Assembly: GCF_003097315.1 (NCBI RefSeq)
Contig: NZ_QDDL01000006.1
Coordinates: 186,001 to 250,000, forward strand
Origin: Pelagibaculum spongiae
GTDB lineage: Bacteria > Pseudomonadota > Gammaproteobacteria > Enterobacterales > Pelagibaculaceae
Length of the DNA stretch: 64,000 bases
Direction: 5' to 3'
The position numbers were made by a program, and so were the translations under genes. The notes below the pieces were generated by a model. That model did not search any database, was not told the origin of the DNA, and saw only the letters and a list, made by a program, of their open reading frames with translations. Below, piece after piece: positions 27,743 through 36,310 of the stretch. Positions within the stretch are counted from its first letter, which is position 1. The number at the start of each line of letters is the position of its first letter.

Positions 27743-28168
27743 ATGAAAAAATTTATGTTAATTGGCGCAACATCGGCAGGTAAAACTACCTTAATTCAAG
27801 CAATGCATAATCAACCGCTGCAATATAGAAAAACCCAGGCGATGGATTATTTGAAAGAAGTGCTCGACACCCCCGGTGAATATCTGGAAAACCCACGTTT
27901 TTATAGTGCGCTGATGACTGCCGGAATGGATTATCAAGTTATTTGCCTGGTGCATGATGCATCGCGTGATGACACGCATTTTCCTCCAGGGTTTGCCTCA
28001 ATGTTTGGCGATCGGGAAATTATTGGCATCGTCACCAAGTGCGATATGGAAAATGCCAACCCTCAATACTCGATTGATACGCTAGTTCAGGCTGGTGCAA
28101 GTAAAGTGTTTCAGGTGAGTGCAACGTCGGGGGAAGGGCTGACAGAATTATGGGATTTTATAGCTTAA
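27743..28168 (+). CDS. eutP: BMC-associated small GTPase-like protein EutP/PduV
   Basis: Ras-like P-loop protein of 141 residues. Motifs: G1 LIGATSAGKTTLIQ, G3 DTPGEYLE, G4 as VTKCD and G5-like VSATSGEGL. EutP has been reported to have acetate kinase activity, and PduV binds the shell protein PduU, the relative of the EutS encoded just upstream. I use the ATG at 27743; GTG at 27731 is an alternative. A partial, mutated copy lies at 29098-29491, separated by a C58-like gene on the other strand, so the island's rearrangements reach into the BMC locus. Confidence 0.92.
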   Translation: MKKFMLIGATSAGKTTLIQAMHNQPLQYRKTQAMDYLKEVLDTPGEYLENPRFYSALMTAGMDYQVICLVHDASRDDTHFPPGFASMFGDREIIGIVTKCDMENANPQYSIDTLVQAGASKVFQVSATSGEGLTELWDFIA

Positions 28169-28203
28169 ACTTAATTTATTTATCTTAAATGATCCTTAAT
28201 GTT

Positions 28204-28956
28204 TCATACTTCTGTTTCTATTACAGAACCTGAAGCTGTATGATTCAACCTATTGTTTTCAAGATTTATAATTTTAAAGCTTGAAATATAAAAATATTTG
28301 TTTCCAAAGTGAAAATAATGCGTTGCAAAAAAACAAGCTGCGTAGCTGGGGTTCAAATTTTCAAATGCGATTTCACCGTAGTTAGGATCAAACAATATCA
28401 TTCGATTTTGAGTGGTTATTATGTTGATAGTATGTCCCTGATCGACGTTGCTCTTGTCTTTTCCAAACCGCAATGTTAATAAATAGTCTCCTGGAGCAGA
28501 CATAGCATAAAAAAGATAGAAAATTTTAGTATGCATTCCATTTTCAGATTCCACTTCTGCTCTTTGTGTAAAAGGTACACCAAAGATCTCTACGCGTGAT
28601 ATTGTTTTGATAATAAGCTTAAAGCTTGGAATTGTACCTTCCATACCCTTTTTTTGTTCAAAATCATTAAAAAAAACATTAAGAATTTGGTTGTATTTAA
28701 TTAGCTTTTTTGCGTTATTTGGATCTAAAATAAAGCGCTTAAGTGCTGGTAGGTTATGTAATTTTTTCACCCAAAGAATTGATAATGCAAAGCAAACTCC
28801 TTTGTGATTCTTTAATTCTTTATACTCAGATGAACTAGGTAGGTTGTTAATAAAATCATGCTGATTGAATGTATCTGTTAATTGGGTTTTTGAATCTTTC
28901 AACATTCTTTCAGCAGATTTACGTAGTGCTTCAGGTGTTTGTTTTTTTAGAGGCAT
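28204..28956 (-). CDS. YopT/C58-like cysteine peptidase domain protein 1
   Basis: A 250-residue protein with the order and spacing of a C58 (YopT-type) papain-fold peptidase: Cys55 in HKGVCFALSILWVKK, His175 in QGHTINII and Asp190 in LFDPNYGEIAFE. C58 enzymes are effectors that cleave prenylated Rho GTPases or other host proteins, but the family also includes toxin domains of unknown target. No signal peptide is seen; the N-terminus is Lys-rich and helical. It lies tail to tail with eutP. Paralogues are at 29704, 32305 and 50179. The fold is inferred from motif order only. Confidence 0.62.
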   Translation of the reverse strand: MPLKKQTPEALRKSAERMLKDSKTQLTDTFNQHDFINNLPSSSEYKELKNHKGVCFALSILWVKKLHNLPALKRFILDPNNAKKLIKYNQILNVFFNDFEQKKGMEGTIPSFKLIIKTISRVEIFGVPFTQRAEVESENGMHTKIFYLFYAMSAPGDYLLTLRFGKDKSNVDQGHTINIITTQNRMILFDPNYGEIAFENLNPSYAACFFATHYFHFGNKYFYISSFKIINLENNRLNHTASGSVIETEV

Positions 28957-29097
28957 GAGTAAAATAGTTGATCGCGATTAACTGTATTCAATAGCCAGCG
29001 GCATGTTGTTTGTCAATAATTTTAAGGCTTATGACCTTTGCGCTGTTCGATAGCTTATGTGTACTGCTAAGCACAGCCTACCAATGATTGTTCTCTA

Positions 29098-29491
29098 TGT
29101 AGGTAAAGCCACCCTGATTCAAACGATGCATAACCAATCGCTGCAATATAGAAAAACTCAGGCGATGGATTATTTGAAAGAAGTGCTCGACACCCCCGGT
29201 GAATATCTGGAAAACCCACGTTTTTATAGTGCGCTGATGACTGCCGGAATGGATTATCAAGTGTTTTTCCTGGTGCATGATGCACCACGTGATGACACGC
29301 ATTTTCCTCCAGAGTTTGCCTCAATGTTTGGCGATCGGGAAATTATTGGCATCGTCACCAAGTGCGACATGGAAAATGCCAACCCTCAATACTCGATTGA
29401 TACGCTAACTCAAGCTGGTGCAAGTAAAGTGTTTCAGGTGAGTGCAACGTCGGGGGGAAGGCTGATAGAATTATGGGATTTTATAACTTAA
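29098..29491 (+). pseudogene. Partial, P-loop-deleted copy of eutP
   Basis: Nearly identical to 27774-28168 from the end of the P-loop onward (TLIQTMHNQSLQYRKTQ ... to the stop). The first 12 residues of EutP, including GATSAG of the G1 motif, are replaced by unrelated sequence (open frame MIVLYVGKATLIQ), and GEGL at the end is GGRL. The ORF stays open from 29057, but nucleotide binding should be lost. It is a recent 5'-truncated duplication beside the first copy. Confidence 0.85.
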
Positions 29492-29544
29492 AGGTCGAGG
29501 AATATAATAAATACTCTGTTTCCCGAAGTGCCGAACCTTATATT

Positions 29545-29626
29545 GCGTGTTTGATAAGCAGAGCAATCAGACACTTTTGGAGTGTACCGCCAGATTTCTG
29601 ATTTCGTTAACACGCGTCAAACCTAC
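29545..29626. repeat. Palindromic dispersed repeat, copy 2
   Basis: GCGTGTTTGATAAGC-AGAGCAATCAGACA ... TCTGATTTCGTTAACACGCGTCAAACCTAC: an imperfect inverted repeat related to 56887-56971 and, more distantly, 1154-1231. It lies between the eutP fragment and the second C58-like gene, close to a duplication boundary. Confidence 0.75.
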
Positions 29627-29703
29627 AGCGTCCGGGACAAGTTTAAATTTCTGAACCCTCAAATTTTATTGAGTTGTATTTGTTTTAAATAAGCATCACT
29701 GCC

Positions 29704-30438
29704 TCACATTTCTGCTTCTATTGGAATAGAAATGTCAACAATTTTATAGCTTGAAATTGAACAATGCCCTTTGCCAAGTTTAAGAAATTTTTTGTTATGA
29801 AAAAAGTACGTATGCGTAAAAAAACAAGCTAGATAGCCAGGGTTTAATTTTTCAAATGTTATTTCACCGATATTGGAGTCAAATAACATCATCTTCTCTT
29901 CAGTTATATGTATGTTGAAAACGTGACCTGGGTTAGTGCTACTCTCGTTTTCTCCAAAACGATACGTTACTAGATAGTCTCCTGGAGCAGAAATTTCATG
30001 GAAAAAAAAGAAAATTTTACTATGTAGCCCACCGTTAGATTCTGCTTCTTTTGTATAAGGTATTTCAGAAATATCTAGGTTTGATATTTTTTTAACAAGA
30101 AATTCATTTTTGAAAAGCATGGTGTGATGTTTTTTGTTTATTTCAAAATTAAAAAAATAATTGCTGTAGGCTGCATTAAGTCCGTATAATTCTGTTATGT
30201 TTTCTGGATCTGAAACGAAAAGTTTTAAGCATTGAAGGTCGTGTTGTTCTCTTATCCAAATTAACGATAGTATTGTGCATAATCCTCCATACAAACTTAA
30301 TGGACTAACTTCACCTGAATCAGAACGGTATTTAAAAAAAACACACTGTTCAAATATAAGTGTTTTTTTTGCTAGATGTGCCACTGTTCTTTTTGATAGT
30401 TCTTCTAAAGTGTCAAACATACGTTTTTTAAAAGGCAT
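29704..30438 (-). CDS. YopT/C58-like cysteine peptidase domain protein 2
   Basis: Paralogue of the 28204 gene, 244 residues, with the same motif series: Cys54 in YGGLCTILSLIW, His172 in PGHVFNIHI and Asp187 in LFDSNIGEITFEKLNP. Both proteins also share SAPGDYL-T-RFG between Cys and His, GLHSKIF/GMHTKIF and the MPxKK start. Divergence is much greater than between the two eutP copies, so the C58 pair is old. No signal peptide. It is divergently arranged with the first lipoprotein gene at 30618, possibly sharing a promoter region. Confidence 0.6.
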   Translation of the reverse strand: MPFKKRMFDTLEELSKRTVAHLAKKTLIFEQCVFFKYRSDSGEVSPLSLYGGLCTILSLIWIREQHDLQCLKLFVSDPENITELYGLNAAYSNYFFNFEINKKHHTMLFKNEFLVKKISNLDISEIPYTKEAESNGGLHSKIFFFFHEISAPGDYLVTYRFGENESSTNPGHVFNIHITEEKMMLFDSNIGEITFEKLNPGYLACFFTHTYFFHNKKFLKLGKGHCSISSYKIVDISIPIEAEM

Positions 30439-30617
30439 TAATAAGAAGGTCGATAGCGTTAAGTTATGTTGTAATAGTCAACTGTCTATTGTTTTTCAAT
30501 AAATTAAAGTTTCTATGGTTTTTATACCACCTATAGCATTATATGTGCGGTTAAGCACAATATGACCGTGTATTTTTACTATCTTCTATGCAGGAAAACC
30601 ATGCAAAGGACTTGCAA

Positions 30618-32105
30618 ATGTTCACAGCTCGAAATTTTATTTATAGCGCAGTTGCTCTATCAGTCATTTCTTGTGGCGGTAGCAGCAGCAGTGATAATAG
30701 CAATGATTTAGAACTACCGAGTTTTGTTAGCTTGATTCAAGAGCAGCAAACAGCGTCACCCAGTAAAAATTTCTCAGCTAAGTCTGCTTTATCACAAGTA
30801 GTACCTCTGGCAGTTGCAGACCCGCTTCCAGGAGCTGGTACCGACTTTGATAATTTCACCACTACAAATTTAGGTGTTGATGAACACCCAGGTGGTGCAA
30901 TTTTTAAAGTAGTTAACGGTGCATTGTGTTTTGTTGGCCAAACGAATCCGCAAGCCAATGTTGGCGCTCTGCCTTATCGCTCATTAGTCGATGAGGGAAA
31001 ATGCTTTGAAGAAGACAATACCAGTTATAAAGATGTAATTTCTCAAGTAACGGAATTGGCTAGTGGCTATCAGATAGATCTCTGGTGGACTACCTCTAGA
31101 GGCGGTGATAATTTTAACGTGACAGTGCGTTTTTTAATCAATGAAAGCATCAGTGACGCCAACCCATATGGTCGCTTTGAATATTTCAAGCTAGATAAAA
31201 ACTCAAATGACAATATTAGTGTCAAGCAGCACTTGGTTGTTGATGTTGATTCAAGTGCAGCTGAGCCATACCACGTATTTAAAGTCACTAATGATGGTGT
31301 TGGCGAGCTATCTTCTAAACTTGTCGCTAAGACTGCTATTAATGGTAGTGCTGGTGGTGCAGTAATTCGAGATCGCGGTAATGAAGCAGACGTAATTTTT
31401 AATAGTGATTTCATTCAGCATAACCAAGTCAATCCAGAGGTTGATGTTTGTTTTGATAGAGCTGATCCTATCGAGAAAGTTTATGGCTATGCGCTGTTTA
31501 ATCTTGACGGTAGTGCATTTAATTTAGAGTCGGGGTTTGGTTTTAGTTATAGCATCGGTGAAAGTACGACTAATGGTATCGTTGATAAATATGGTGTTTG
31601 GCCGGAAGATTTGTTTACAGTTGCTGGCACATATACCGTGACGCGCCACAGTAATAACGAAACTTATACACTAACAGTTGATGGGTCGGGTAATGCGGCT
31701 GTGAAGGATTCAGGTAATAACACGGTAGAATTTGGTGACCCAATTGAATTTACGGGTATTGAAATAGGAACAGTTGATCTAAGAAATGATGAAAGTGAGC
31801 CAGCCGATCAAACGATGACTTACTACGGTCGCGGTTCTATGGGGAATTCTTCTGTTTATAATCTTGTTGATGGTTATATTTTAGGTACTTACCTAGTCAA
31901 GGCTACAGATATTTCTTTGAGTGCCGAAGAATCCGAAAACCAAGAAAGCTGTGACATTTTAGATGATTATCCAACCTACACTGCAGAATTTGATTCTTTA
32001 GCAGTGGGCGATGACAGTTCATATAACACAGCAGCAGCACCTACAATAACAGCTGCGCCAAAATACGTTGCTGGCGAAGCTGTAGTAGTTCCAACAGATT
32101 TGTAG
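30618..32105 (+). CDS. Large lipoprotein of unknown function, family member 1
   Basis: I do not recognise the family. The 495-residue protein has a short signal peptide with lipobox LSVISC (Cys19) followed by GGSSSS and a DLELPSFVSLIQEQ segment that is shared with the two other members (LPSFVSLIQNQP). Shared landmarks include LCFVGQ/LCLANQ, Q-NV-AL-YRSLVDEGKC, YQIDLWW, NPYGRFE/NPYGQFQ, and a C-terminal APKYVAGE/MVKYVAGV. Start at 30618 is supported by AAGGAC upstream; 30588 is an alternative ATG. A strong terminator follows. It sits between two C58-like genes. Confidence 0.75.
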   Translation: MFTARNFIYSAVALSVISCGGSSSSDNSNDLELPSFVSLIQEQQTASPSKNFSAKSALSQVVPLAVADPLPGAGTDFDNFTTTNLGVDEHPGGAIFKVVNGALCFVGQTNPQANVGALPYRSLVDEGKCFEEDNTSYKDVISQVTELASGYQIDLWWTTSRGGDNFNVTVRFLINESISDANPYGRFEYFKLDKNSNDNISVKQHLVVDVDSSAAEPYHVFKVTNDGVGELSSKLVAKTAINGSAGGAVIRDRGNEADVIFNSDFIQHNQVNPEVDVCFDRADPIEKVYGYALFNLDGSAFNLESGFGFSYSIGESTTNGIVDKYGVWPEDLFTVAGTYTVTRHSNNETYTLTVDGSGNAAVKDSGNNTVEFGDPIEFTGIEIGTVDLRNDESEPADQTMTYYGRGSMGNSSVYNLVDGYILGTYLVKATDISLSAEESENQESCDILDDYPTYTAEFDSLAVGDDSSYNTAAAPTITAAPKYVAGEAVVVPTDL

Positions 32106-32171
32106 TGTAAAAGTAAATAACAGAATCGGTATTCTGAATTTATGAAAAACAGATGATACTTCTGATGATAA

Positions 32172-32203
32172 AAGCCGAGCTATTTCATAGCTCGGCTTCT
32201 TTA
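32172..32203 (+). terminator. Terminator of lipoprotein gene 1
   Basis: AAGCCGAGCTAT, loop TTC, ATAGCTCGGCTT, then CTTTATT: a perfect 12-bp stem about 70 bases past the stop. Confidence 0.88.
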
Positions 32204-32256
32204 TTAATAATTGGTTTAAATTTATTAATGATTGGTTTAAATTTATTAATGATGAT
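32201..32256. repeat. Tandem repeat of about 21 bases, 2.6 copies
   Basis: TTATTAATGATTGGTTTAAAT in tandem with one variant first copy, between the terminator and the next gene. AT-rich slippage-type repeat in the leader of the 32305 gene. Confidence 0.75.
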
Positions 32257-32304
32257 GTTTAATGAAAGCATCTGTTGCATTAAATGCATAAATAAAGAGT
32301 TGTT

Positions 32305-32994
32305 ATGGATGATTTAAGATCTGGATCTGATTCAATTAACCCTGAAAAATTAATGTTGGATAGCAATTATTCACTTTTTCATGCTTTAGGAGAAAAGTCG
32401 TTGAATAATTATTGGTCTGTTGGATATAATCCAAAAGATAAAGTCTTGGTTCAAGACAGCGGAGCAACTTGCGGCATTATGTTAGCGTCTGGTTGTGATG
32501 TAGATAAATACAAAAAAGTGGTATCGAAAATAGCAACGAATAAAGATTTTTTTGATCGCGCTTTATCATATAAGCAGTGGTATACGGAAGAAAAATCTTT
32601 AACAGAAGTCCCGTCTGAATTTCATAAAGGCTACAAGAGAGTTGTGGTTTCAATAGGGCTAATTACATCTTTTATAGATGTTTTTGATTCGAGTAGTTAT
32701 TCAGATGTCAGCGTGGCTTTATTAAAAGTAGTTTCAAATGGGGTTTGTCGATTTTTTATTTTTTCAAAAACAAAACATAAAATATTATTCTTCGACCCTT
32801 TGATGGGAATTATATCAACAGATGGGCACGATGATGATGATAAAAGCTGTAGGATTCGGTATTCGTATGCTTTTATAACGACTATCTTTTCTGATTACTT
32901 ATATCATGACGCTGTTTTAGGTAGAGACAGTCGATATTCTGCACTATTGCTTCGGAGAGATGACGCGGAAAGCGCTAATAAATTCATGCCATAA
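32305..32994 (+). CDS. C58-like protein 3, catalytic His apparently missing
   Basis: A 229-residue protein of unrecognised family that keeps part of the C58-like layout. Cys56 lies in DSGATCGIMLASGC, and Asp164 in ILFFDPLMGIIS aligns with LFDPNYGE of the paralogues. The segment where GH(T/V)xNI is expected reads NGVCRFFIF, without a histidine, so it is probably inactive or only distantly related. It has a polar N-terminus and no signal peptide. It lies downstream of lipoprotein 1 in the same orientation, behind a terminator. Confidence 0.5.
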   Translation: MDDLRSGSDSINPEKLMLDSNYSLFHALGEKSLNNYWSVGYNPKDKVLVQDSGATCGIMLASGCDVDKYKKVVSKIATNKDFFDRALSYKQWYTEEKSLTEVPSEFHKGYKRVVVSIGLITSFIDVFDSSSYSDVSVALLKVVSNGVCRFFIFSKTKHKILFFDPLMGIISTDGHDDDDKSCRIRYSYAFITTIFSDYLYHDAVLGRDSRYSALLLRRDDAESANKFMP

Positions 32995-33203
32995 ATTTTG
33001 TAAATAAAAAAATAATTAATAGATTAGTGTATGAATTAACTCATGTTATGTGCAGATTTTAATAGTCAAAAGAGCTTTTCAGTAAACTGCAGTGAGTTTT
33101 TCTGGCGAAAAAAAAGCGATTTTCAAAACACTAGTCAGCGCACAGCTTATTGTCTTAAATTTTGCTAATTTAAAATATGGAGCACTTTAAGCAGGTTTTT
33201 CGC

Positions 33204-34754
33204 ATGGCACGGAAGCATTTAAGTAAATTGGCACTTATTTCTACTTATGTTTTAAGTAGTGGATTAATTATTTCTTGTGGCGGGTCGTCAAGTCAATTGC
33301 AGCCTGAATTGCCCAGCTTTGTTAGTCTGATCCAAAATCAGCCAGTCGAGAGTTCAGCTCAAAATAATCTGGCAACGCCGGTTGCTGATAACCAGTTTCT
33401 GTTTAATACCTCTGCTGCACAAATCACCTACGACAGCTACCAAAATACTACCTACAACATAGGCAACCCAGGCGACCAACCGCTGCAATATGCCAATCGC
33501 TTATTGTGCCTAGCGAACCAGTTGCAGCCACAACAAAATGTCGACGGTGTAGCCTATCGAGGGTTGGTCGACTTTGGCCGTTGCTATGGCGAGGGGAGCT
33601 ACCAGGATTATCAGCCAGTGGTTGCCAAGGTGTCGCAGCAATCAAGCGGTTTGCAAATCGATTTATGGTGGGATGAAACCGACAGTACCCAGAGCCGAGC
33701 CCGTTTCTTGATCGAGCAGTCGTCTTCAGTGAATAATCCCTATGGCCAGTTTCAATTATTTCATCGACGAACCAGCGATTTTTCTAGTTTACCTTCCAGC
33801 AGCGCGACCGATAAAAAAACCTGGCTTTCAGTTTCGCTTGACCCAAGAAATAGTCAGCAATATGTAATGAAACTGCTGACGTTTGATGGCAGCCTCGCGT
33901 CAGCGAATCAATTAAATAAAGCGATTTACCTAGCAGCGCTTAATGGCCTGTCAGGTCAGTATCATATTGATGCTGAAGTCGATGAAAAAACTGCTTTTGA
34001 TTCGGCGTTCATTCATTCTGAAAAATCGGGTGATGCCCGCTGTTACGACCTAGCTCAAATGCGCTGCGATATGATGGGCTATGCATTGTTTTACGACCAA
34101 GATGCCATTGATGGCAGCTTTGCCCAAGGCGACATGGTTGCCATGCAGCCGGGCTTTGCCTTTACCTATACGGCTAATGCACAGCTGCTTACCGGTTATG
34201 TTGATGGCGCAGGTGTTTGGACCGACCAGCCGTTAGCCGGTGGTGTAGCAATTACCATTACCGATCAAAATCAGCAAAATTATTATTTAACCCCATCCAA
34301 TAATGCCAGCCAAGCAACAGTAGAAAAAATTCTGCCAGATAGCACCACTCAAACTATTTCATTAAGCCAGCCGATTGAATTTAGCTACACCTATGATGCG
34401 AATGATATGGGCAGTAGTGCTGGCAGTATGCCGGGCACGCATTCACTCAGTTATTTTGGTGATGGCACTATGGGGTTTTTCGATACCAATGGTGATGCAT
34501 TGAATTTTAATAATGGCACTCAGCTAACCGCCAATAATATTAACTACAAAATAAGGTCATCGCAGGTATTACAAAATGCAGTTCAAATTACCAGCAGCTT
34601 ACCTGCAGCCTGTGAGGCATTGGATCTACCCGACTTTGGCGTGTTGCTAGACAGTTTAAGTTTTAGCGCTGACTTAGATGCATCATTTATTTCACAGCCA
34701 ATGCCAGAAGTGACGGAGATGGTGAAGTATGTGGCGGGTGTAGGGGCTGAATAA
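33204..34754 (+). CDS. Large lipoprotein of unknown function, family member 2
   Basis: A 516-residue lipoprotein with signal peptide and lipobox LIISC (Cys25), then GGSSSQ and the family segment LPSFVSLIQNQP. I start at the ATG at 33204, behind AAGCAGG; an ATG at 33177 has no ribosome site. Pairs of cysteines (LLCLANQ, GRCYG, ARCYDLAQMRCDMMGYALFY, LPAACEAL) may form disulfides. The family is unknown to me; the protein is rich in Gln, Ser and Asn and beta-strand-like. It is a near-identical duplicate of 41942-43492; differences cluster in the last third. Downstream lie a C58-like remnant and NlpC-like genes. Confidence 0.78.
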   Translation: MARKHLSKLALISTYVLSSGLIISCGGSSSQLQPELPSFVSLIQNQPVESSAQNNLATPVADNQFLFNTSAAQITYDSYQNTTYNIGNPGDQPLQYANRLLCLANQLQPQQNVDGVAYRGLVDFGRCYGEGSYQDYQPVVAKVSQQSSGLQIDLWWDETDSTQSRARFLIEQSSSVNNPYGQFQLFHRRTSDFSSLPSSSATDKKTWLSVSLDPRNSQQYVMKLLTFDGSLASANQLNKAIYLAALNGLSGQYHIDAEVDEKTAFDSAFIHSEKSGDARCYDLAQMRCDMMGYALFYDQDAIDGSFAQGDMVAMQPGFAFTYTANAQLLTGYVDGAGVWTDQPLAGGVAITITDQNQQNYYLTPSNNASQATVEKILPDSTTQTISLSQPIEFSYTYDANDMGSSAGSMPGTHSLSYFGDGTMGFFDTNGDALNFNNGTQLTANNINYKIRSSQVLQNAVQITSSLPAACEALDLPDFGVLLDSLSFSADLDASFISQPMPEVTEMVKYVAGVGAE

Positions 34755-34779
34755 AGTGGTAGGAATATTAATTAGATAT

Positions 34780-35037
34780 AGAAAAGATTTTTGAAGGCCT
34801 TGTTGATGATAAATCCTTAATTAAAATCCATGGCAGTTTTGTTGCTAAAACTTCAACTATATCAGGCGAAAATAATGGTTATTGCAATCTGGCATTATTG
34901 TGGTTAGTGTTTGCACCCAATGCTACTATTCGCTAGCAAGTTCAAGCGATACGCCTTGTATTAATGTCACTCGATATTTTATTGCTGAAGAGGGTAAGAA
35001 AAAAACAATTGACTCATTGATGAGAACTAAAATTTAA
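34780..35037 (+). pseudogene. C58-like remnant
   Basis: The frame reads GLVDDKSLIKIHGSFVA ... GENNGYCNLALLWLVFAPNATIR then a TAG; a shifted frame continues with TPCINVTRYFIAEEGKKK to a TAA at 35037. GYCNLALLWL resembles the Cys motif of the C58-like genes (GVCFALSILW, GICKALSILW). The His and Asp parts are absent. Short and frameshifted, so only a probable relic. Confidence 0.42.
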
Positions 35038-35060
35038 ACCAATGCTTAGGTGTAAAATTA

Positions 35061-35660
35061 ATGCGTGATTTAAATAATAGTGACGTGTACTGTGGCTTGA
35101 GAGTCCATGCGTTGGAAGAAGGTGGGAGAGTAATGACAGCTGGTAATTACTGGATGAACCTTAGTAAAGGACAGATAATGATATGGCGTGCTAGCATGCC
35201 GTGCCAAGTGAGCTGGCAGTTGGATTGCTGTGGTTTTGCACTAAATACATGGAAGAGATTTTGTTATTCAGTTTATCTTGATTATGTTCAAATTGTTTTA
35301 GATGAAGAGTTTTTTGTTATTGAAAATAAAGAAGAAGTAAGGGCAATGGATTTGATGGTTTTTTACCAAATAAAATCTATTTTTGAACCATGTCACCTGG
35401 CAAGAGTTACTCAACCTAGTATAAGTGAAAATTCGATAGAGATTATAGATAAATTTGGAACTGGGCCTGTAAAAAAATGCTTGGTATCTGATGTGATTAA
35501 ATAGTATGAAACAAAAAAAACAGGCAAGCTAGAAATTAAGTTTTACAGAGAAAAAAATTTATCTCAGCAGCCAACGATAATAGATTTGCTCGAAGTAAAA
35601 AACATAGTAAATTTAAATGTTGGTGTAGCGGATAGTGTAGGTTGTTGCACTATTTTATAG
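35061..35660 (+). pseudogene. NlpC/P60-like gene A, interrupted by a nonsense codon
   Basis: The frame opens at ATG 35061 (MRDLNNSD) and has the papain-like motif LDCCGFALNTWKRF (Cys56) and a later PCHLARV (His112), matching gene C (FDCSGFALNTWKRF, LLHVARV). A TAG at 35502-35504 stops it at 147 residues, but the same frame continues without a break for 51 more codons (KLEIKFYREKNLSQQPTIIDLLEVK), which matches the C-terminus of the intact relative at 44410. So it is one gene with a single premature amber codon. The two motifs needed for catalysis precede the stop, so a shortened product might still fold. Confidence 0.7.
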
Positions 35661-35692
35661 TTAAAAAAATGTCTAAATAATAGTGTGGATAA

Positions 35693-36193
35693 ATGAGAGA
35701 CTTACTACCGCATGAAACGCCCTCTTTAACCAGAGTATCGGGATGGGATGGGATGGTGGCCAGAAGATAATAGAAAGCTATGTTGCTGTTGAAATGTACC
35801 CAGGAAAGCGGCTCGCAGTCTGGTATACCATCTATCAATTGGCTGTTTGATTGCTCGGTATTAGAGCAGGAGTTCAATGAAATTGATGATGTAAATTCGA
35901 TTCGAGTAATGGATTTACTGGTTCTATTTTATAAACATAAGCCTGAAAGTCCAGCGCATTTAGCGCGTGTTTTTATGCCACAACAAAATATAGAATCAAT
36001 GCAAGTGATCAACAAAAATGGCACCATGCTTATTCATATAGAAACGATTAAGAAAATGTTAAAGATTTATAATAAGGTAGAAAAAAGTAAGTTCAATATT
36101 AAATTTTATCGAGAAAAATATATTATAGATCAACCTAAGATTGCTGACTTATTAGAGCTTAAGGATAAGGTTGCTACCAATGCAAGTATATAA
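35693..36193 (+). pseudogene. NlpC/P60-like gene B, unit 1 copy, with frameshift and deletion
   Basis: ATG at 35693 begins MRDLLPHETPSL like its relatives. A (GGGAT)x3 run near 35750 puts the frame wrong; with two units the frame would read SGWDGGQKIIESYVAVEMY, which aligns with gene A. Further on, the catalytic block is cut: FDC is followed directly by SVLEQEFN, whereas the unit 2 copy has FDCSGFALDSW and about 62 more bases. The C-terminal part (RVMDLLVLFY ... HLARVFMPQQ ... FYREKYIIDQPKIADLL) is open to 36193, and a 137-codon ORF starts at 35780. Not expected to be active. Confidence 0.7.
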
Positions 36194-36310
36194 ATAGGTA
36201 GTATTGCCTGTAATAATTGAAATTTGATTGAGCAATTAATAATGGTCAATATTATGAAATGTAAAATATGCGGGCTAGATAAACCGTTAAAATAATCTGG
36301 AATTAACAAT

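Noticed and set aside
32201..32256. Tandem repeats considered as a CRISPR
   Set aside because: Only 2.6 head-to-tail copies without spacers; no cas genes in the window.
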